A DNA stretch of 64,000 nucleotides, taken from Fuerstiella sp. Lineage in GTDB: Bacteria > Planctomycetota > Planctomycetia > Planctomycetales > Planctomycetaceae. Shown one piece after another: positions 27,817-37,216 of the stretch; the stretch's first letter is position 1; every line of letters begins with the position of its first letter. Where the stretch lies: NCBI GenBank assembly GCA_022447185.1, contig JAKVAY010000051.1:1-64000 (forward strand). The letters are read 5' to 3'. Both the position numbers and the translations under genes were made by a program. The notes beneath the pieces are model-generated. The model was not told where the DNA came from. It saw nothing but the letters and a program-made list of their open reading frames with translations, and made no database searches.

Positions 27817-27903
27817 TCTGCCAGCTTTCCACCGAATGATCAGACAACACATGTCCGACACGGCTGAAATGCCAGTCTGGATTGATCGTCTCGGTTTGAA
27901 TGG

Positions 27904-28638
27904 TCATCGGGTTTCACGGAGCGAATCCACTGTGTTACGAAGCTGTTGTACCTGAGTTCGCAGTAGCTCAAGTTGCCTCATCACATCCTGTAGTGAATCC
28001 AGGGCGTTTTCTTCGTAATGATGGTCAGGCATTTCATGAAGTTCATGTCTGACAATTTGTACCCGGTGTTCTACTTGCTCTGCCAATTCAGGAAGATCGG
28101 CTTCGTACAGATGCATGATGGCACGTTCCATATTTTCGATACGGCGATGAATGCCTCTGTGTGGCTGCCGGTGTTCTGCTTCATGGTGGAAATGCTCTTC
28201 ACGGTTTCCATCCGCACGATGCGGTTCCGGTCTGTGTTCATCCTGCCGCCGACGGCGGTTCTGAAGGTCGCCTTCGAGTTGTTCGAGTAATCGACGCGCG
28301 AACCACAACCCCTGGCCTTCCTGAATTCGAGGTATTCTATTCTGCAGTCGTCTCCTGTTTTGTCGCCGTTCCGATTGATTCGATTCACGTGTCAAATCCT
28401 GGTGACGCTGGTGCGGGGCACCGCGATCCAGTTGTGGAGGCTCATCGGGTTCCGGTTCGTCGACGAAAGCCTCTGTCTCGACACCCGGATCGGTAACCAG
28501 GTCATCCCTGCGGATCTCAGTCGGTTCCTGCTGGACGATGTCAGCATTTTCAGGGGGTTCACTGGATTCGTCCGCCAAAACCAATGCTGTGATGGTGTAA
28601 ATCCCCAGTACGATTGTGGCCGGCTTCATGTAAGACAT
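27904..28638 (-). CDS. Secreted charged coiled-coil protein of unknown function
   Basis: A 244-residue protein with a signal peptide (hydrophobic residues 5-20, then L-A-D-E). The start at 28638 has AAGGAG six bases upstream. The mature part starts acidic and Pro-rich (P-E-P-D-E-P-P), then becomes very rich in Arg, Gln, Glu and His over residues ~75-165, and ends in a likely coiled coil from about residue 160 with heptad leucines (M-R-Q-L-E-L-L-R-T-Q-V-Q-Q-L-R-N). Similar low-complexity secreted proteins occur in planctomycetes; a metal-binding or scaffold role is possible given the His clusters, but not shown. Confidence 0.6.
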   Translation of the reverse strand: MSYMKPATIVLGIYTITALVLADESSEPPENADIVQQEPTEIRRDDLVTDPGVETEAFVDEPEPDEPPQLDRGAPHQRHQDLTRESNQSERRQNRRRLQNRIPRIQEGQGLWFARRLLEQLEGDLQNRRRRQDEHRPEPHRADGNREEHFHHEAEHRQPHRGIHRRIENMERAIMHLYEADLPELAEQVEHRVQIVRHELHEMPDHHYEENALDSLQDVMRQLELLRTQVQQLRNTVDSLRETR

Positions 28639-28944
28639 GATGTCTCCTTTCGCTGCGTGAGGGCGTCCGGTTCACTCAGTGCGATTCATTAATCTTATAG
28701 TCGCGATATTGAACTGACTTGCAACCGCAAATGTAGGCCATCTGCGTTCGTCGACAGGGGGGTAATGAGCTCTACGGGGCTGACATGGCGTTGGATTCCT
28801 TTCGTATTCACACCAGCTGTCTTTGTGATCACAAATCAAATTGCGATCACAAATGGGTCTCGGCTGCCCAGTCTTTGTTTAATTCTGCGGTCGTTCGATG
28901 ATGGCAGATGAAGATGACAATTCACTGATTCAGAACAAATTGAT
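28639..28944. other. Intergenic region containing an operator-like palindrome
   Basis: About 306 bp between the SDR and coiled-coil genes, both on the minus strand. Apart from the palindrome and repeat at 28822-28854, I see no gene, RNA or terminator. Confidence 0.4.
28822..28854. promoter_or_regulatory. Palindrome with direct repeat, possible operator
   Basis: TTTGTGATCACAAA (28822-28835) is a perfect 14-bp palindrome. Its right half, GATCACAAAT (28827-28836), is repeated exactly at 28845-28854, an 18-bp offset, close to two helix turns. This spacing would suit a dimeric regulator binding twice on one DNA face. It lies about 190 bp upstream of the coiled-coil protein start. No regulator gene is adjacent. 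Confidence 0.4.
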
Positions 28945-29628
28945 CTACATGCCGGGAACGGTAAGAGGCTGACCATTGTCTTGCGAGCTCATGGCCAGAA
29001 TGAATGGAACCGCCTGCTCAGCCCATTCGTCCGGCGAGGGATAACTGTCAGCACCAGTACCGAAGCAGCTTTGCAGCATGTCTGTGTTGATGATGCCCGG
29101 ATTTAGCGGAATTGCCGCCACGCCCGTTGGAAGGTCTGCAGCAAGGGCACGTGTCAGGCCTTCGATGCCCCATTTTGAGGCGCAATAAGGAGCCACATCT
29201 GGTGACACCGATCGTCCCCAGCCGCTGCTCAGATTGATGACGACTCCGGAGGACCGTTCCACCATTGCCGGAACAAAGTGCCGAATAGTGTTAGCGGTTC
29301 CGTTGATGTTCACTGCTGTCAGTTGATCGAATTCCTCTGCTGTGATCTCCCACAGTGGGGCATTTGCATTGATCGTTGCAGCATTGTTGATCAGAAAGTC
29401 TGGTGCCCCGTATTGCTCAAGAATTCGGCCGGCCCACGATGTCACCTCGGAGTCCGAGGATACGTCCACAACATCAAACCGATGCTGCGGTCCCGATCGT
29501 TTCCGCAGTTCGTCGATGCCTCGCACGGATCGCGCACAGCCACAAACCGTACATCCGCTGGCTGCGAACCTCATGGCCATTGCCCGTCCAATGCCTCGTG
29601 AAACACCTGTAATCACAACGGTGGTCAT
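28945..29628 (-). CDS. Short-chain dehydrogenase/reductase
   Basis: A 227-residue classical SDR, cytoplasmic. TGVSRGIG at residues 7-14 binds the cofactor, N-N-A-A at 81-84 supports the central sheet, and the catalytic set is Ser in I-N-L-S-S-G (~134), Y148 and K152 in Y-C-A-S-K. CAR-S after strand 2 suggests NADP(H). ATG 29628 starts the first beta-strand; the open frame up to 29709 adds a charged extension unlike the family. It oxidises or reduces an unknown alcohol/ketone. Confidence 0.85.
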   Translation of the reverse strand: MTTVVITGVSRGIGRAMAMRFAASGCTVCGCARSVRGIDELRKRSGPQHRFDVVDVSSDSEVTSWAGRILEQYGAPDFLINNAATINANAPLWEITAEEFDQLTAVNINGTANTIRHFVPAMVERSSGVVINLSSGWGRSVSPDVAPYCASKWGIEGLTRALAADLPTGVAAIPLNPGIINTDMLQSCFGTGADSYPSPDEWAEQAVPFILAMSSQDNGQPLTVPGM

Positions 29629-30083
29629 TTTTTCTGCTTTTTTCCGGAGTCGTTCGATGCGACGAGAATCGACCGCAGTTTCAGACGTGTGCGGATCGTA
29701 GCATTGCATCAGCGGTTGTGTAGTATTTCGCCACAGGTACGGTCACCGATTGGAAACCGATGGACTGCGACACAGGTCTGCGGGTTGCGAATTCAGTGTG
29801 TAACAGTCACCCGGAATCCAACGACCGAATGCGCAGCGGTCATTCATTGGAAACGTGTGGTCTGATCGGCATCGGTGTCGTTCCCGTGCTATTGCCGAAT
29901 GAGTCAGCGGCACCGCAGGTTTTCCGCTATGATTCGGACAGGTTTGATATCCGAATGGTTGATCGGCATTGATGGATGTTACGGAATCATGTCCGTTGTT
30001 CAGTCAACACACGGTCGGCACGTGATTGATTTGGTAATTCGACTCTGCGAAATCGCAATAACTCATTTTCCTGGAATTTCTGG
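29629..30083. other. Divergent intergenic region
   Basis: About 455 bp between the divergent SDR and PQQ-propeller genes. Small open frames on both strands lack ribosome-binding sites and protein-like composition. No RNA gene or strong hairpin was found. Confidence 0.4.
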
Positions 30084-31316
30084 ATGGGAACAGAACTCAA
30101 ACTGCTTCTGCAGACGATCGTCGTGTTGTCGGCAACAGTGCCTGCGTCGTCACACGGTGCGGCTGGAGACTGGCCCACGTGGATGGGGCCGAATCTCAAC
30201 GGGATATCCCGGGAAAGTGGCTGGTCGACAGACTGGCCGGACAGTGGGTTGGCTCAGGTCTGGTCCAGGGAAATCGGAATTGGATTCAGCTCTGTCAGTA
30301 TTGTTGACGAATTGCTGTACACAATGGGTCATTCCGGCGGGAAAGAGACCGTTTGGTGCCTCCACGCTGAGAGTGGAGACGTGGTCTGGAAACAATCCTA
30401 TAACGCAGAACGAAATTCGAATTTGTATGAAGGTGGTCCCGGTTCAACTCCCACAGTTGACGGCAACTTTGTTTACACGCTCAGTGTGGACGGCCTGCTT
30501 GCCTGCTTCAACCGGAAAACAGGAGACGTGATCTGGGAGAGAGATCTCCAGCGGGAGCTTGATGTCGGTCTGCACGAATGGGGTTTCAATTCTTCACCGC
30601 TGATTCTGAGACAGCAGCTAATCGTCCAGGGCGGACGCGTGGTGTCCTTTGATAAGACGACGGGCAGGAAAAACTGGCAGTCTCAAAGACACCGTGCTGG
30701 TTACGGATCTGTACGGGCCTTTTCACACAGGGGTGAAACACTGCTGGCCAGCCTGGACTGCGACGGTCTGCGGATCAGCACAGCGCAGGACGGAGACCTG
30801 GTCGCATTCGAAGAATGGAAGTCGCCGTTTGGAACGAATTCCACCACGCCGATTGTGGCTGGTGATATGATTTACATATCGAGCGGATACAACGTTGGTT
30901 GCGGTTTGTTTCGTCTTGGTGACGGGGAACTCAGGGAGGTTTACCGCAGCAGAAGAATGCGAAATCATTTCAATAACAGTATTCTGCTGGACGGATATCT
31001 TTATGGCATGGACGGTAATTCCAACCTGGGACGGGTCGTTACACTGACGTGTATGAATTACCAAACCGGCGAAGTGAGATGGAAGCATCGTGGTCCGGGA
31101 TGCGGTTCACTGATGATTGCGAATGACCGCCTGCTGATTCTCAGCGAGGACGGTATCCTGATTGTCGCAGAAGCAACACCGGACGATTACATAGAACTGG
31201 CTCGATCGCCATTTCTTGAGGGTCGCTGCTGGACGGTTCCCGTTTTGCTGGACGGTCGAGTTTATGGACGCAATGCTGCCGGGAATCTTAAGTGTGTTCA
31301 GCTGCCGCCGGAGTAA
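30084..31316 (+). CDS. Secreted PQQ-type beta-propeller protein
   Basis: A 410-residue secreted protein with a signal peptide (residues 1-26) followed by the typical planctomycete start of such proteins, D-W-P-T-W-M-G-P-N-L-N-G-I-S. Repeated blades of the W-x-x-x-x-G-x-x-x-W type are visible: C-L-H-A-E-S-G-D-V-V-W-K, C-F-N-R-K-T-G-D-V-I-W-E, S-F-D-K-T-T-G-R-K-N-W-Q and M-N-Y-Q-T-G-E-V-R-W-K. Such quinoprotein-dehydrogenase-like propellers usually lack the cofactor residues and act in binding or assembly. It is followed after about 70 bp by an esterase gene on the same strand. Confidence 0.8.
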   Translation: MGTELKLLLQTIVVLSATVPASSHGAAGDWPTWMGPNLNGISRESGWSTDWPDSGLAQVWSREIGIGFSSVSIVDELLYTMGHSGGKETVWCLHAESGDVVWKQSYNAERNSNLYEGGPGSTPTVDGNFVYTLSVDGLLACFNRKTGDVIWERDLQRELDVGLHEWGFNSSPLILRQQLIVQGGRVVSFDKTTGRKNWQSQRHRAGYGSVRAFSHRGETLLASLDCDGLRISTAQDGDLVAFEEWKSPFGTNSTTPIVAGDMIYISSGYNVGCGLFRLGDGELREVYRSRRMRNHFNNSILLDGYLYGMDGNSNLGRVVTLTCMNYQTGEVRWKHRGPGCGSLMIANDRLLILSEDGILIVAEATPDDYIELARSPFLEGRCWTVPVLLDGRVYGRNAAGNLKCVQLPPE

Positions 31317-31388
31317 CATTCCCCGTGGGTGATTTGTGCTGTGTTCATTGAATCCCGGCACTGTCGTATTATTTTTCTGAGGATCAAC

Positions 31389-32282
31389 ATGAGACTGTTT
31401 GAATCGCGATTGGTCGTTTTTTCCCTTTTGGTTTCGGTGACAGTTGTATCGTTCGCACGTGCCGGTGATGAGATTTACCAGCTCGGAAAGGAGTCGATGC
31501 CGCATGAAGACGTTCCCAAAGGCCAACTGACAGAACACGTCTGGAAGAGTGAACTGCTTCCCGAGACGATTCGCCGTTATTGGGTGTACGTTCCGAGTCA
31601 GTATGATGCCTCCAGACCCGCAGCCGTTATGGTCTTTCAGGATGGACATGCGTACGTGGATCAGGAGGGCTGGTTCCGAACTCCCGTGGTATTCGATAAT
31701 TTGATTCATGCCGGTGAATTGCCGGTGATCATTGGAATCTTTATCGATCCAGGACACAAAAAGGAAAAATTGCCGGAGAAAGCCGGCTGGCGTCCGCGCG
31801 CGGAAAATCGAGACTTCGAATACGACTCGATGTCGTCTTTGTATGCCCAGTTTCTACTGGAAGAGATCCTGCCGGAAGTTGGTCAGCAGTATCAATTAAC
31901 CGAAGACCCCAGCCAGCGCGCAATCTGCGGAATTAGTTCTGGCGGAATTTGTGCCTGGACTGTCGCCTGGGAACGTCCGGATGCTTTCCGTAAAGTTCTG
32001 AGCCATGTCGGTAGTTTCGTGAATATTCGAGGAGGACATGTCTATCCGGCATTGATTCGAAAGTCGGCACCACGCCCCATTCGCGTGTTTCTCCAGGGCG
32101 GTTCAGAAGATTTGAACAATGCTCACGGGAACTGGCCGCTGGCGAATCAGCAAATGGCATCGGCCCTGAACTTTGCCGACTATGATTACCGCTTTGAATA
32201 TGGAGAGGGGGCTCATAACGGCATCCACGGTGGTGCCATCCTGCCCGATTCTCTGCGCTGGTTGTGGCGCGATGAGAAGTAA
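31389..32282 (+). CDS. Secreted esterase D-like alpha/beta hydrolase
   Basis: A 297-residue exported serine hydrolase of the esterase D/feruloyl-esterase-like family. The signal peptide covers residues 1-25 (ending F-A-R-A). V-M-V-F-Q-D-G-H begins the core, the nucleophile elbow is C-G-I-S-S-G-G (S183), and the likely catalytic His is in G-A-H-N-G-I-H-G-G near the C-terminus. ATG 31389 starts the signal peptide, with GAGGA upstream; the frame is open from 31329. Together with the preceding propeller it may form a two-gene unit; the ester substrate may be an acylated polysaccharide. Confidence 0.82.
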   Translation: MRLFESRLVVFSLLVSVTVVSFARAGDEIYQLGKESMPHEDVPKGQLTEHVWKSELLPETIRRYWVYVPSQYDASRPAAVMVFQDGHAYVDQEGWFRTPVVFDNLIHAGELPVIIGIFIDPGHKKEKLPEKAGWRPRAENRDFEYDSMSSLYAQFLLEEILPEVGQQYQLTEDPSQRAICGISSGGICAWTVAWERPDAFRKVLSHVGSFVNIRGGHVYPALIRKSAPRPIRVFLQGGSEDLNNAHGNWPLANQQMASALNFADYDYRFEYGEGAHNGIHGGAILPDSLRWLWRDEK

Positions 32283-32694
32283 ATGACCGAACGCGATTCG
32301 AGAACGGAAACCTCGGTTTTTTCAAAAATTCTGGCTGCTGTGCCGTCACTGTTGCGTGGACAAACACCGGTGCGTCCACGAATCAAACTCGACTCATGAG
32401 TGGTGGCATAATTTCGGAGGTGCGGATTTGACGGAGACAGCAACAGGAAGTCTCTGTACCGCAATCAGTCATATTTTAATTACGATGGGTTGATGACCTG
32501 ACGAATTGTTCTCAGCTGCTGTCCGGCATACACGTTCCCGGGATTCGATTCCGATTCAGGCAGGAATGTTACGTTGATTCATAGAATATTTCTCAGCGAC
32601 CCAGGAACACTTGAACCAGCGCCCGCTTCAGAGAAACTGTGGCGTCTTCGGACGGTGATGCTCAATTCATAATCTCTAGCTGCAGGAAAAAACG
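32283..32694. other. Intergenic region
   Basis: About 410 bp between the esterase and SIS-domain genes, same strand. A T-run near 32318-32324 lacks a good stem before it, so I do not call a terminator. No other feature is seen. Confidence 0.4.
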
Positions 32695-33303
32695 ATGTTG
32701 GGTGCATCACTTGATACCAATGACTACATGACGCGACTGAACGAGGAACTGGATCGCATCGATCGGTCCGACATGCAGCGCTGGTCCGATGCGATCTACG
32801 AGGCATGGCATTCCGGAAATTTTGTGTACATCATCGGTAATGGCGGATCCGGAACGACGGCCAGTCACATGGCGGAAGACCTCGGCAAGAGTACACTTCA
32901 TGAAGCCGAGCTAAATGACGAGTCGAAAAAAAGACTTAAAGTCCTGAGTCTTACGGATAATGCCGGTTGGCTGATGGCGGTAGGAAATGACCTTGCGTAC
33001 GACCAGATTTTTGTGCAGCAATTGATGAATTACGGCCAGTCGGGAGACGTACTGCTGGCGATCAGCGGATCGGGCAACAGCCCGAACGTACTGAATGCAG
33101 TTGAGTGGGCCAATCGACACGAAATGAAGACGTTTGGCCTGACCGGGTACAGTGGAGGCAAATTGAAAGACATGCAGCAGGACGGTCTGCACGTTGACCT
33201 CGATGACATGGGTATGGTGGAGAGCATTCATCTGTGTCTCTTCCACTGGGTTCTCAACGACGTCTTTGCCAGAATTAACAGTACAGGTCGCTATGCAGGC
33301 TGA
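32695..33303 (+). CDS. SIS-domain phosphosugar isomerase (GmhA-like)
   Basis: A 202-residue cytoplasmic SIS protein resembling sedoheptulose-7-phosphate isomerase, the first enzyme of ADP-heptose synthesis. The phosphosugar-binding loop is YIIGNGGSGTTASHMAEDLGK (about residues 45-65), followed by A-I-S-G-S-G-N-S-P-N-V and E-S-I-H-L-C-L-F-H, all in GmhA positions. ATG 32695 has AGGA seven bases upstream. A ROK-family sugar kinase follows 80 bp later. Other SIS isomerases share the fold, so the heptose assignment is probable, not certain. Confidence 0.75.
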   Translation: MLGASLDTNDYMTRLNEELDRIDRSDMQRWSDAIYEAWHSGNFVYIIGNGGSGTTASHMAEDLGKSTLHEAELNDESKKRLKVLSLTDNAGWLMAVGNDLAYDQIFVQQLMNYGQSGDVLLAISGSGNSPNVLNAVEWANRHEMKTFGLTGYSGGKLKDMQQDGLHVDLDDMGMVESIHLCLFHWVLNDVFARINSTGRYAG

Positions 33304-33383
33304 ACGGCTGCCGTACTGACCAGTCAATACAGATTGACAACATTGACTTTTCCGCTGCACCAGCGGACAGCGTCACTCACCTG

Positions 33384-34391
33384 ATGACAGTTTCACCTGA
33401 AGCAATGATCCTCGGAATTGAAATTGGTGGTACCAAGCTGCAGTTGGGTGTCGGACGCGGTGAACAGGCAGCGTTCGAGACATTGATACGTCGCGACGTC
33501 ATTGCAGCGAATGGTGCCCAGGGAATTCTGAATCAGATTCAGGAATGCGTAACATTACTGAATCGGCAATTTCATATTGAAAGCGTTGGCATTGGTTTTG
33601 GGGGTCCGGTCGATGGGTCCAACGGACGTGTGACCACCAGTCATCAGATCCAGGGCTGGACGAATTTTCCGTTTGTGGACTGGATCCGGGATGAGCTTCA
33701 ACTTCCGGCCCTGCTGGGAAATGATTGTGACTGCGCAGCACTGGCCGAAGCAAAATACGGTGCCGGCAGAGGCTTCCGCACGGTGTATTATGTTACGGTC
33801 GGAACAGGTGTCGGAGGTGGACTCATCATCGACGAACGTGTCCACGGAGTTGATCGGCCGGCGGCAGCAGAAATCGGACATCTGCGGCCGGGCCTGCATG
33901 CCAAAGGTTCTGATGCCACCATCGAATCCATTGCCAGCGGCTGGGGCATTGCAGCGACCGCTCGCGCGTGTCTGCGAGGCGATGCTGAGCGCGTCCACGA
34001 TCAACTTATGCCAGACGGTCGCCCGCGACTGTCGACCAAAGATGCAAAAGACCTGTTGAGTCGGTGCAAAGGAAATCTGGATGCACTGACAACGTTGATG
34101 ATTGCCCAGGCCGCTGAGGCGGGAAATATGGGCGCACGATTAATCCTCGCAACATCCACGGATGTACTTGGCTGGGGGATTGCCCAGGTGATGGCGCTGA
34201 TCGATCCGGACATTGTTGTTGTAGGTGGCGGAGTTTCACTGATGGGTGAAGACCTGTTCTACGGTCCGCTGCGGGAGGCGGTTTCGCAATATCTGTTTCC
34301 GCCGATACGTGATGCCTGGCAGTTGGTTGATCCGGCCCTGGGCGAAGAAGTGGTTGTGCACGGAGCAGTGGCGCTTGGGGCAAGTTGTTGA
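33384..34391 (+). CDS. ROK-family sugar kinase
   Basis: A 335-residue ROK protein without a DNA-binding domain, so a kinase, not a repressor. Residues 9-18 (I-L-G-I-E-I-G-G-T-K) form the ATP-binding phosphate loop, L-G-N-D-C-D-C-A-A-L-A-E supplies the catalytic Asp, and V-G-T-G-V-G-G-G and A-E-I-G-H-L-R-P follow. The usual CxCGxxGCxE zinc motif after EIGH is replaced, which marks a divergent ROK branch. It lies directly after the GmhA-like gene, so it may phosphorylate a heptose or another sugar handled by that isomerase; this is inferred from position only. Confidence 0.82.
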   Translation: MTVSPEAMILGIEIGGTKLQLGVGRGEQAAFETLIRRDVIAANGAQGILNQIQECVTLLNRQFHIESVGIGFGGPVDGSNGRVTTSHQIQGWTNFPFVDWIRDELQLPALLGNDCDCAALAEAKYGAGRGFRTVYYVTVGTGVGGGLIIDERVHGVDRPAAAEIGHLRPGLHAKGSDATIESIASGWGIAATARACLRGDAERVHDQLMPDGRPRLSTKDAKDLLSRCKGNLDALTTLMIAQAAEAGNMGARLILATSTDVLGWGIAQVMALIDPDIVVVGGGVSLMGEDLFYGPLREAVSQYLFPPIRDAWQLVDPALGEEVVVHGAVALGASC

Positions 34392-34590
34392 CACTGAAGT
34401 ATTGTTGTGGTGCCAGGAACTGAGCTACTAACCCAAAGTCTCTGAGGAAACGTACATCGGGAAGGACCTGATGAACAGAATGCAGCAAACGGTCACTCTT
34501 TGTGCTTGAGACACCGTCTGGTGTCATTCATAGTTTCGACAATCTCGATTAATCAAAGTGGGTGCAAGCCTCTTGCGACGGAACACAGTT

Positions 34591-35793
34591 ATGCAGTTTT
34601 CTCCGTTTTCCGAAGAAAATCTAAATCGTCGACAGTGGATCAACGCTGCCGCAGGCGGTGCGGCAGCAGGACTGATCCACCAGGGACGGGGGTTCACGTT
34701 TGAGCAACAGCCTGCGGCAAAACAGCTGCTGGTACATAGTCACACGCCTTTGAACGCCGAACCTGAGCTAAGTCATTTGGTGGAGTCGTGGCAAACTCCG
34801 GTCAAACACTTTTATGTTCGAAGCCATGCGCCGGTTCCGGAAGTGGACCGGGAGACATTTCGGTTGAAGGTTCAGGGAATGGTCCACCAGGAACTCAGTT
34901 TGTCGATGGACGAACTGGACGACCGCATTCCAGCCACCGAGGTGACCGCTACCCTGACGTGTGCCGGTAATCGACGGCGTGAACACAGTCTTGTGAGGCA
35001 AACAGGCGGACTACAGTGGGCCGCAGGCCCGATCGGAAATGCACGCTGGGGTGGTGTGCGGCTGGCCGATGTTTTGAGGTTGGCCGGATTGAAAAGCGGT
35101 GCAAAGCATGTCTGGTTCGAGAGTGTTGACCGAATTGAAAAAAAAGGTCATACGTTTCCGTTTGGGGCATCGATACCGATGGCGAAAGCTCTGGAGAAGA
35201 CCGAGAACGGAAACAGTACGTTACTGGCGACAACAATGAACGGTCTTCCACTGCCGCCGGACCATGGATTTCCTGTACGGACGGTAGTGCCTGGTTATGT
35301 CGGAGCTCGCAGCGTCAAATGGCTTGGCCGAATCGTGGTCAGCGATCGGCCTTCCGAAAATCATTATGTTGCTAATGCCTACAAGCTGGTTGTGAATGGT
35401 GATCCTGGTGAATTGTCAGCGGCTCCTCCTGTTTATGCGTTCCCAATCAATTCGGCAATCTGCCTGCCAGGTGCGCACGCAAAGCTGGTGCGCGGTGAAT
35501 TGACTGTGCGCGGTTATGCGCTTCCGCCCGGTGAATCGGGGCGAACGATCAGTCGAGTTGAAATTTCCACTGATGGAGGGCACGACTGGCACCGGGCAGC
35601 ATTACTGTCTCCTGCCCAGGAATTCTGCTGGCGCCTTTGGCAAGCAACGGTGCCATTGAACTCCATGACAAAGCAATTAATCGTACGAGCTGTGGATTCC
35701 AACGGTATTGTTCAGCCTGAAACGGTGGATTGGAATCTGAAAGGTTATCTTTACAACGCGTGGTACCATTTACCCGTTCAGATTGGTACGTGA
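34591..35793 (+). CDS. Sulfite-oxidase-like molybdopterin enzyme, Tat-exported
   Basis: A 400-residue protein with the Moco-binding and dimerisation domains of the sulfite oxidase family. R13-R14 in N-R-R-Q-W-I-N-A-A-A-G-G is a Tat motif, suitable for a Moco enzyme folded before export. The Mo-ligating Cys is C124 in L-T-C-A-G-N-R-R, and P-G-Y-V-G-A-R-S-V-K-W-L is the usual Moco contact block. The C-terminal half has the Ig-like dimer domain (R-V-E-I-S-T-D-G-G-H-D-W). No heme domain is attached, so an external electron acceptor is needed. Substrate may be sulfite or another oxo-anion; not decided by sequence. Confidence 0.85.
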   Translation: MQFSPFSEENLNRRQWINAAAGGAAAGLIHQGRGFTFEQQPAAKQLLVHSHTPLNAEPELSHLVESWQTPVKHFYVRSHAPVPEVDRETFRLKVQGMVHQELSLSMDELDDRIPATEVTATLTCAGNRRREHSLVRQTGGLQWAAGPIGNARWGGVRLADVLRLAGLKSGAKHVWFESVDRIEKKGHTFPFGASIPMAKALEKTENGNSTLLATTMNGLPLPPDHGFPVRTVVPGYVGARSVKWLGRIVVSDRPSENHYVANAYKLVVNGDPGELSAAPPVYAFPINSAICLPGAHAKLVRGELTVRGYALPPGESGRTISRVEISTDGGHDWHRAALLSPAQEFCWRLWQATVPLNSMTKQLIVRAVDSNGIVQPETVDWNLKGYLYNAWYHLPVQIGT

Positions 35794-35927
35794 TGCCGCA
35801 ACGCATTGTGGATGAATAGAAGACCCGATCTCCACCACTGTCATGGCTGGATTTGGCCGCTGAGCTTATTCTTGTGTGAGAATCTCTTTGTCCATCGTGG
35901 AGTTTCCTGCTTGTCTGGAGAGATTCG

Positions 35928-37100
35928 ATGTCAGTTTTAACTCGACGAACAATGATGTCCGCATCCGCAGTCAGCATGATGGCGGGAGTGAGTGGTGTGA
36001 TTCGTGCCGCCGATGCCGAACAGGCATTCACTGTCCACGAGATTCGAACAATCAGTGAACAGTCCGATCGTTATCACGGCTGGCCGACACTCATCCGTCG
36101 CCGCAATGGAGAACTACTGGTGGTGTGTTCCGGCGGGCGGGAGTCTCACGTCTGCCCGTTTGGGCGAATCGAACTGATTCGATCGTACGACGATGGAGCA
36201 ACCTGGAGTTACGCCCGTACGATTCTGGACGGTCCGATCGATGATCGTGACACAGGCATTGTGGAAACGTCCAAAGGAACACTGCTGGTCACAACCTTCA
36301 CATCGCTGGCATTCGAAGCATCGTACCGTAAAGCGGCTACAGATATCGGGGCTGAAAACCGGACGATGTCCGCAGCACAGTTTGCCCGATGGCAGGCAGT
36401 GTGGCGCCGGCTGCCGGAGGGACAGCATGCAGCCCATTTGGGTTGCTGGATGTTACGATCTGAAGATGGAGGCCATACCTGGTCTCCGGTCTGGCGGGTT
36501 CCGGCAAACAGTCCGCATGGTCCTGTCAATCTCAGCGACGGTCGACTGATGTACGCAGGCGCCGAGTTGTGGAGCAAAAAACGGCGAGTGGGCGTCTGGA
36601 TCTCAGAGGATGATGGTAAAACCTGGAATCTGCATGCCGAACTACCGGTCCGGGCAGGGGATGACCCGGACCAGTACCATGAATTGCACGCTGTTGAAGC
36701 CGTTGACGGTCGCTGGATTGTGCACATCAGAAATCACAATTCCGCTAACAATAAAGAAACTCTTCAGACGCACTCTTTGGACGGTGGAAAGACGTGGGTT
36801 GAACCGTACTCGATTGGGGTTTGGGGGTTGCCGTCGCATCTGCTGCGTCTGTCTGATGGTCGTCTGCTGATGACGTACGGTCATCGGCGACAACCCTTTG
36901 GAAATCAGGCAAGACTGAGTGATGACAACGGAATGACCTGGTCAGATCCTGTGATTCTCTACGGTGATGCCTCCTCCAGTGATCTGGGGTATCCGTCCAC
37001 TGTGGAAATCTCTCCCGGTCGGCTGGTCACTGTGTGGTACGAGGTGTTACCTGAAAGTTCGATGGCTCAATTGCGAATGGCGAGATGGCAGTTGCGTTGA
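35928..37100 (+). CDS. Exported sialidase-like (BNR repeat) protein
   Basis: A 390-residue exported six-bladed propeller of the sialidase superfamily. A Tat-like leader (LTRRTMMSASAVSMMAGVSG) precedes the mature chain. At least five Asp-box repeats are present: S-Y-D-D-G-A-T-W, S-E-D-G-G-H-T-W, S-E-D-D-G-K-T-W, S-L-D-G-G-K-T-W and S-D-D-N-G-M-T-W. The G-W-P-T-L-I-R-R-R-N-G-E-L-L segment at the N-terminus includes an Arg pair that could act in acid binding. GGAGAG lies just upstream of the start. True sialidase activity is not shown; many planctomycete members are annotated exo-alpha-sialidases without proof. Confidence 0.8.
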   Translation: MSVLTRRTMMSASAVSMMAGVSGVIRAADAEQAFTVHEIRTISEQSDRYHGWPTLIRRRNGELLVVCSGGRESHVCPFGRIELIRSYDDGATWSYARTILDGPIDDRDTGIVETSKGTLLVTTFTSLAFEASYRKAATDIGAENRTMSAAQFARWQAVWRRLPEGQHAAHLGCWMLRSEDGGHTWSPVWRVPANSPHGPVNLSDGRLMYAGAELWSKKRRVGVWISEDDGKTWNLHAELPVRAGDDPDQYHELHAVEAVDGRWIVHIRNHNSANNKETLQTHSLDGGKTWVEPYSIGVWGLPSHLLRLSDGRLLMTYGHRRQPFGNQARLSDDNGMTWSDPVILYGDASSSDLGYPSTVEISPGRLVTVWYEVLPESSMAQLRMARWQLR

Positions 37101-37216
37101 CAGCTGAAACTTTTGCCTGAACGGCTGAATGTTTGTTCTGTCTGTTGGGAAACTCTGTGCTGACGGTTCGAACCGCGAAAGAACGGCCATCGAACCTGAG
37201 TGCGGTCACTGCAGGA

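Noticed and set aside
32310-32326. T-run after the esterase gene as a terminator
   Set aside because: The stem before it has at most five pairs with a two-base loop, which is not stable.
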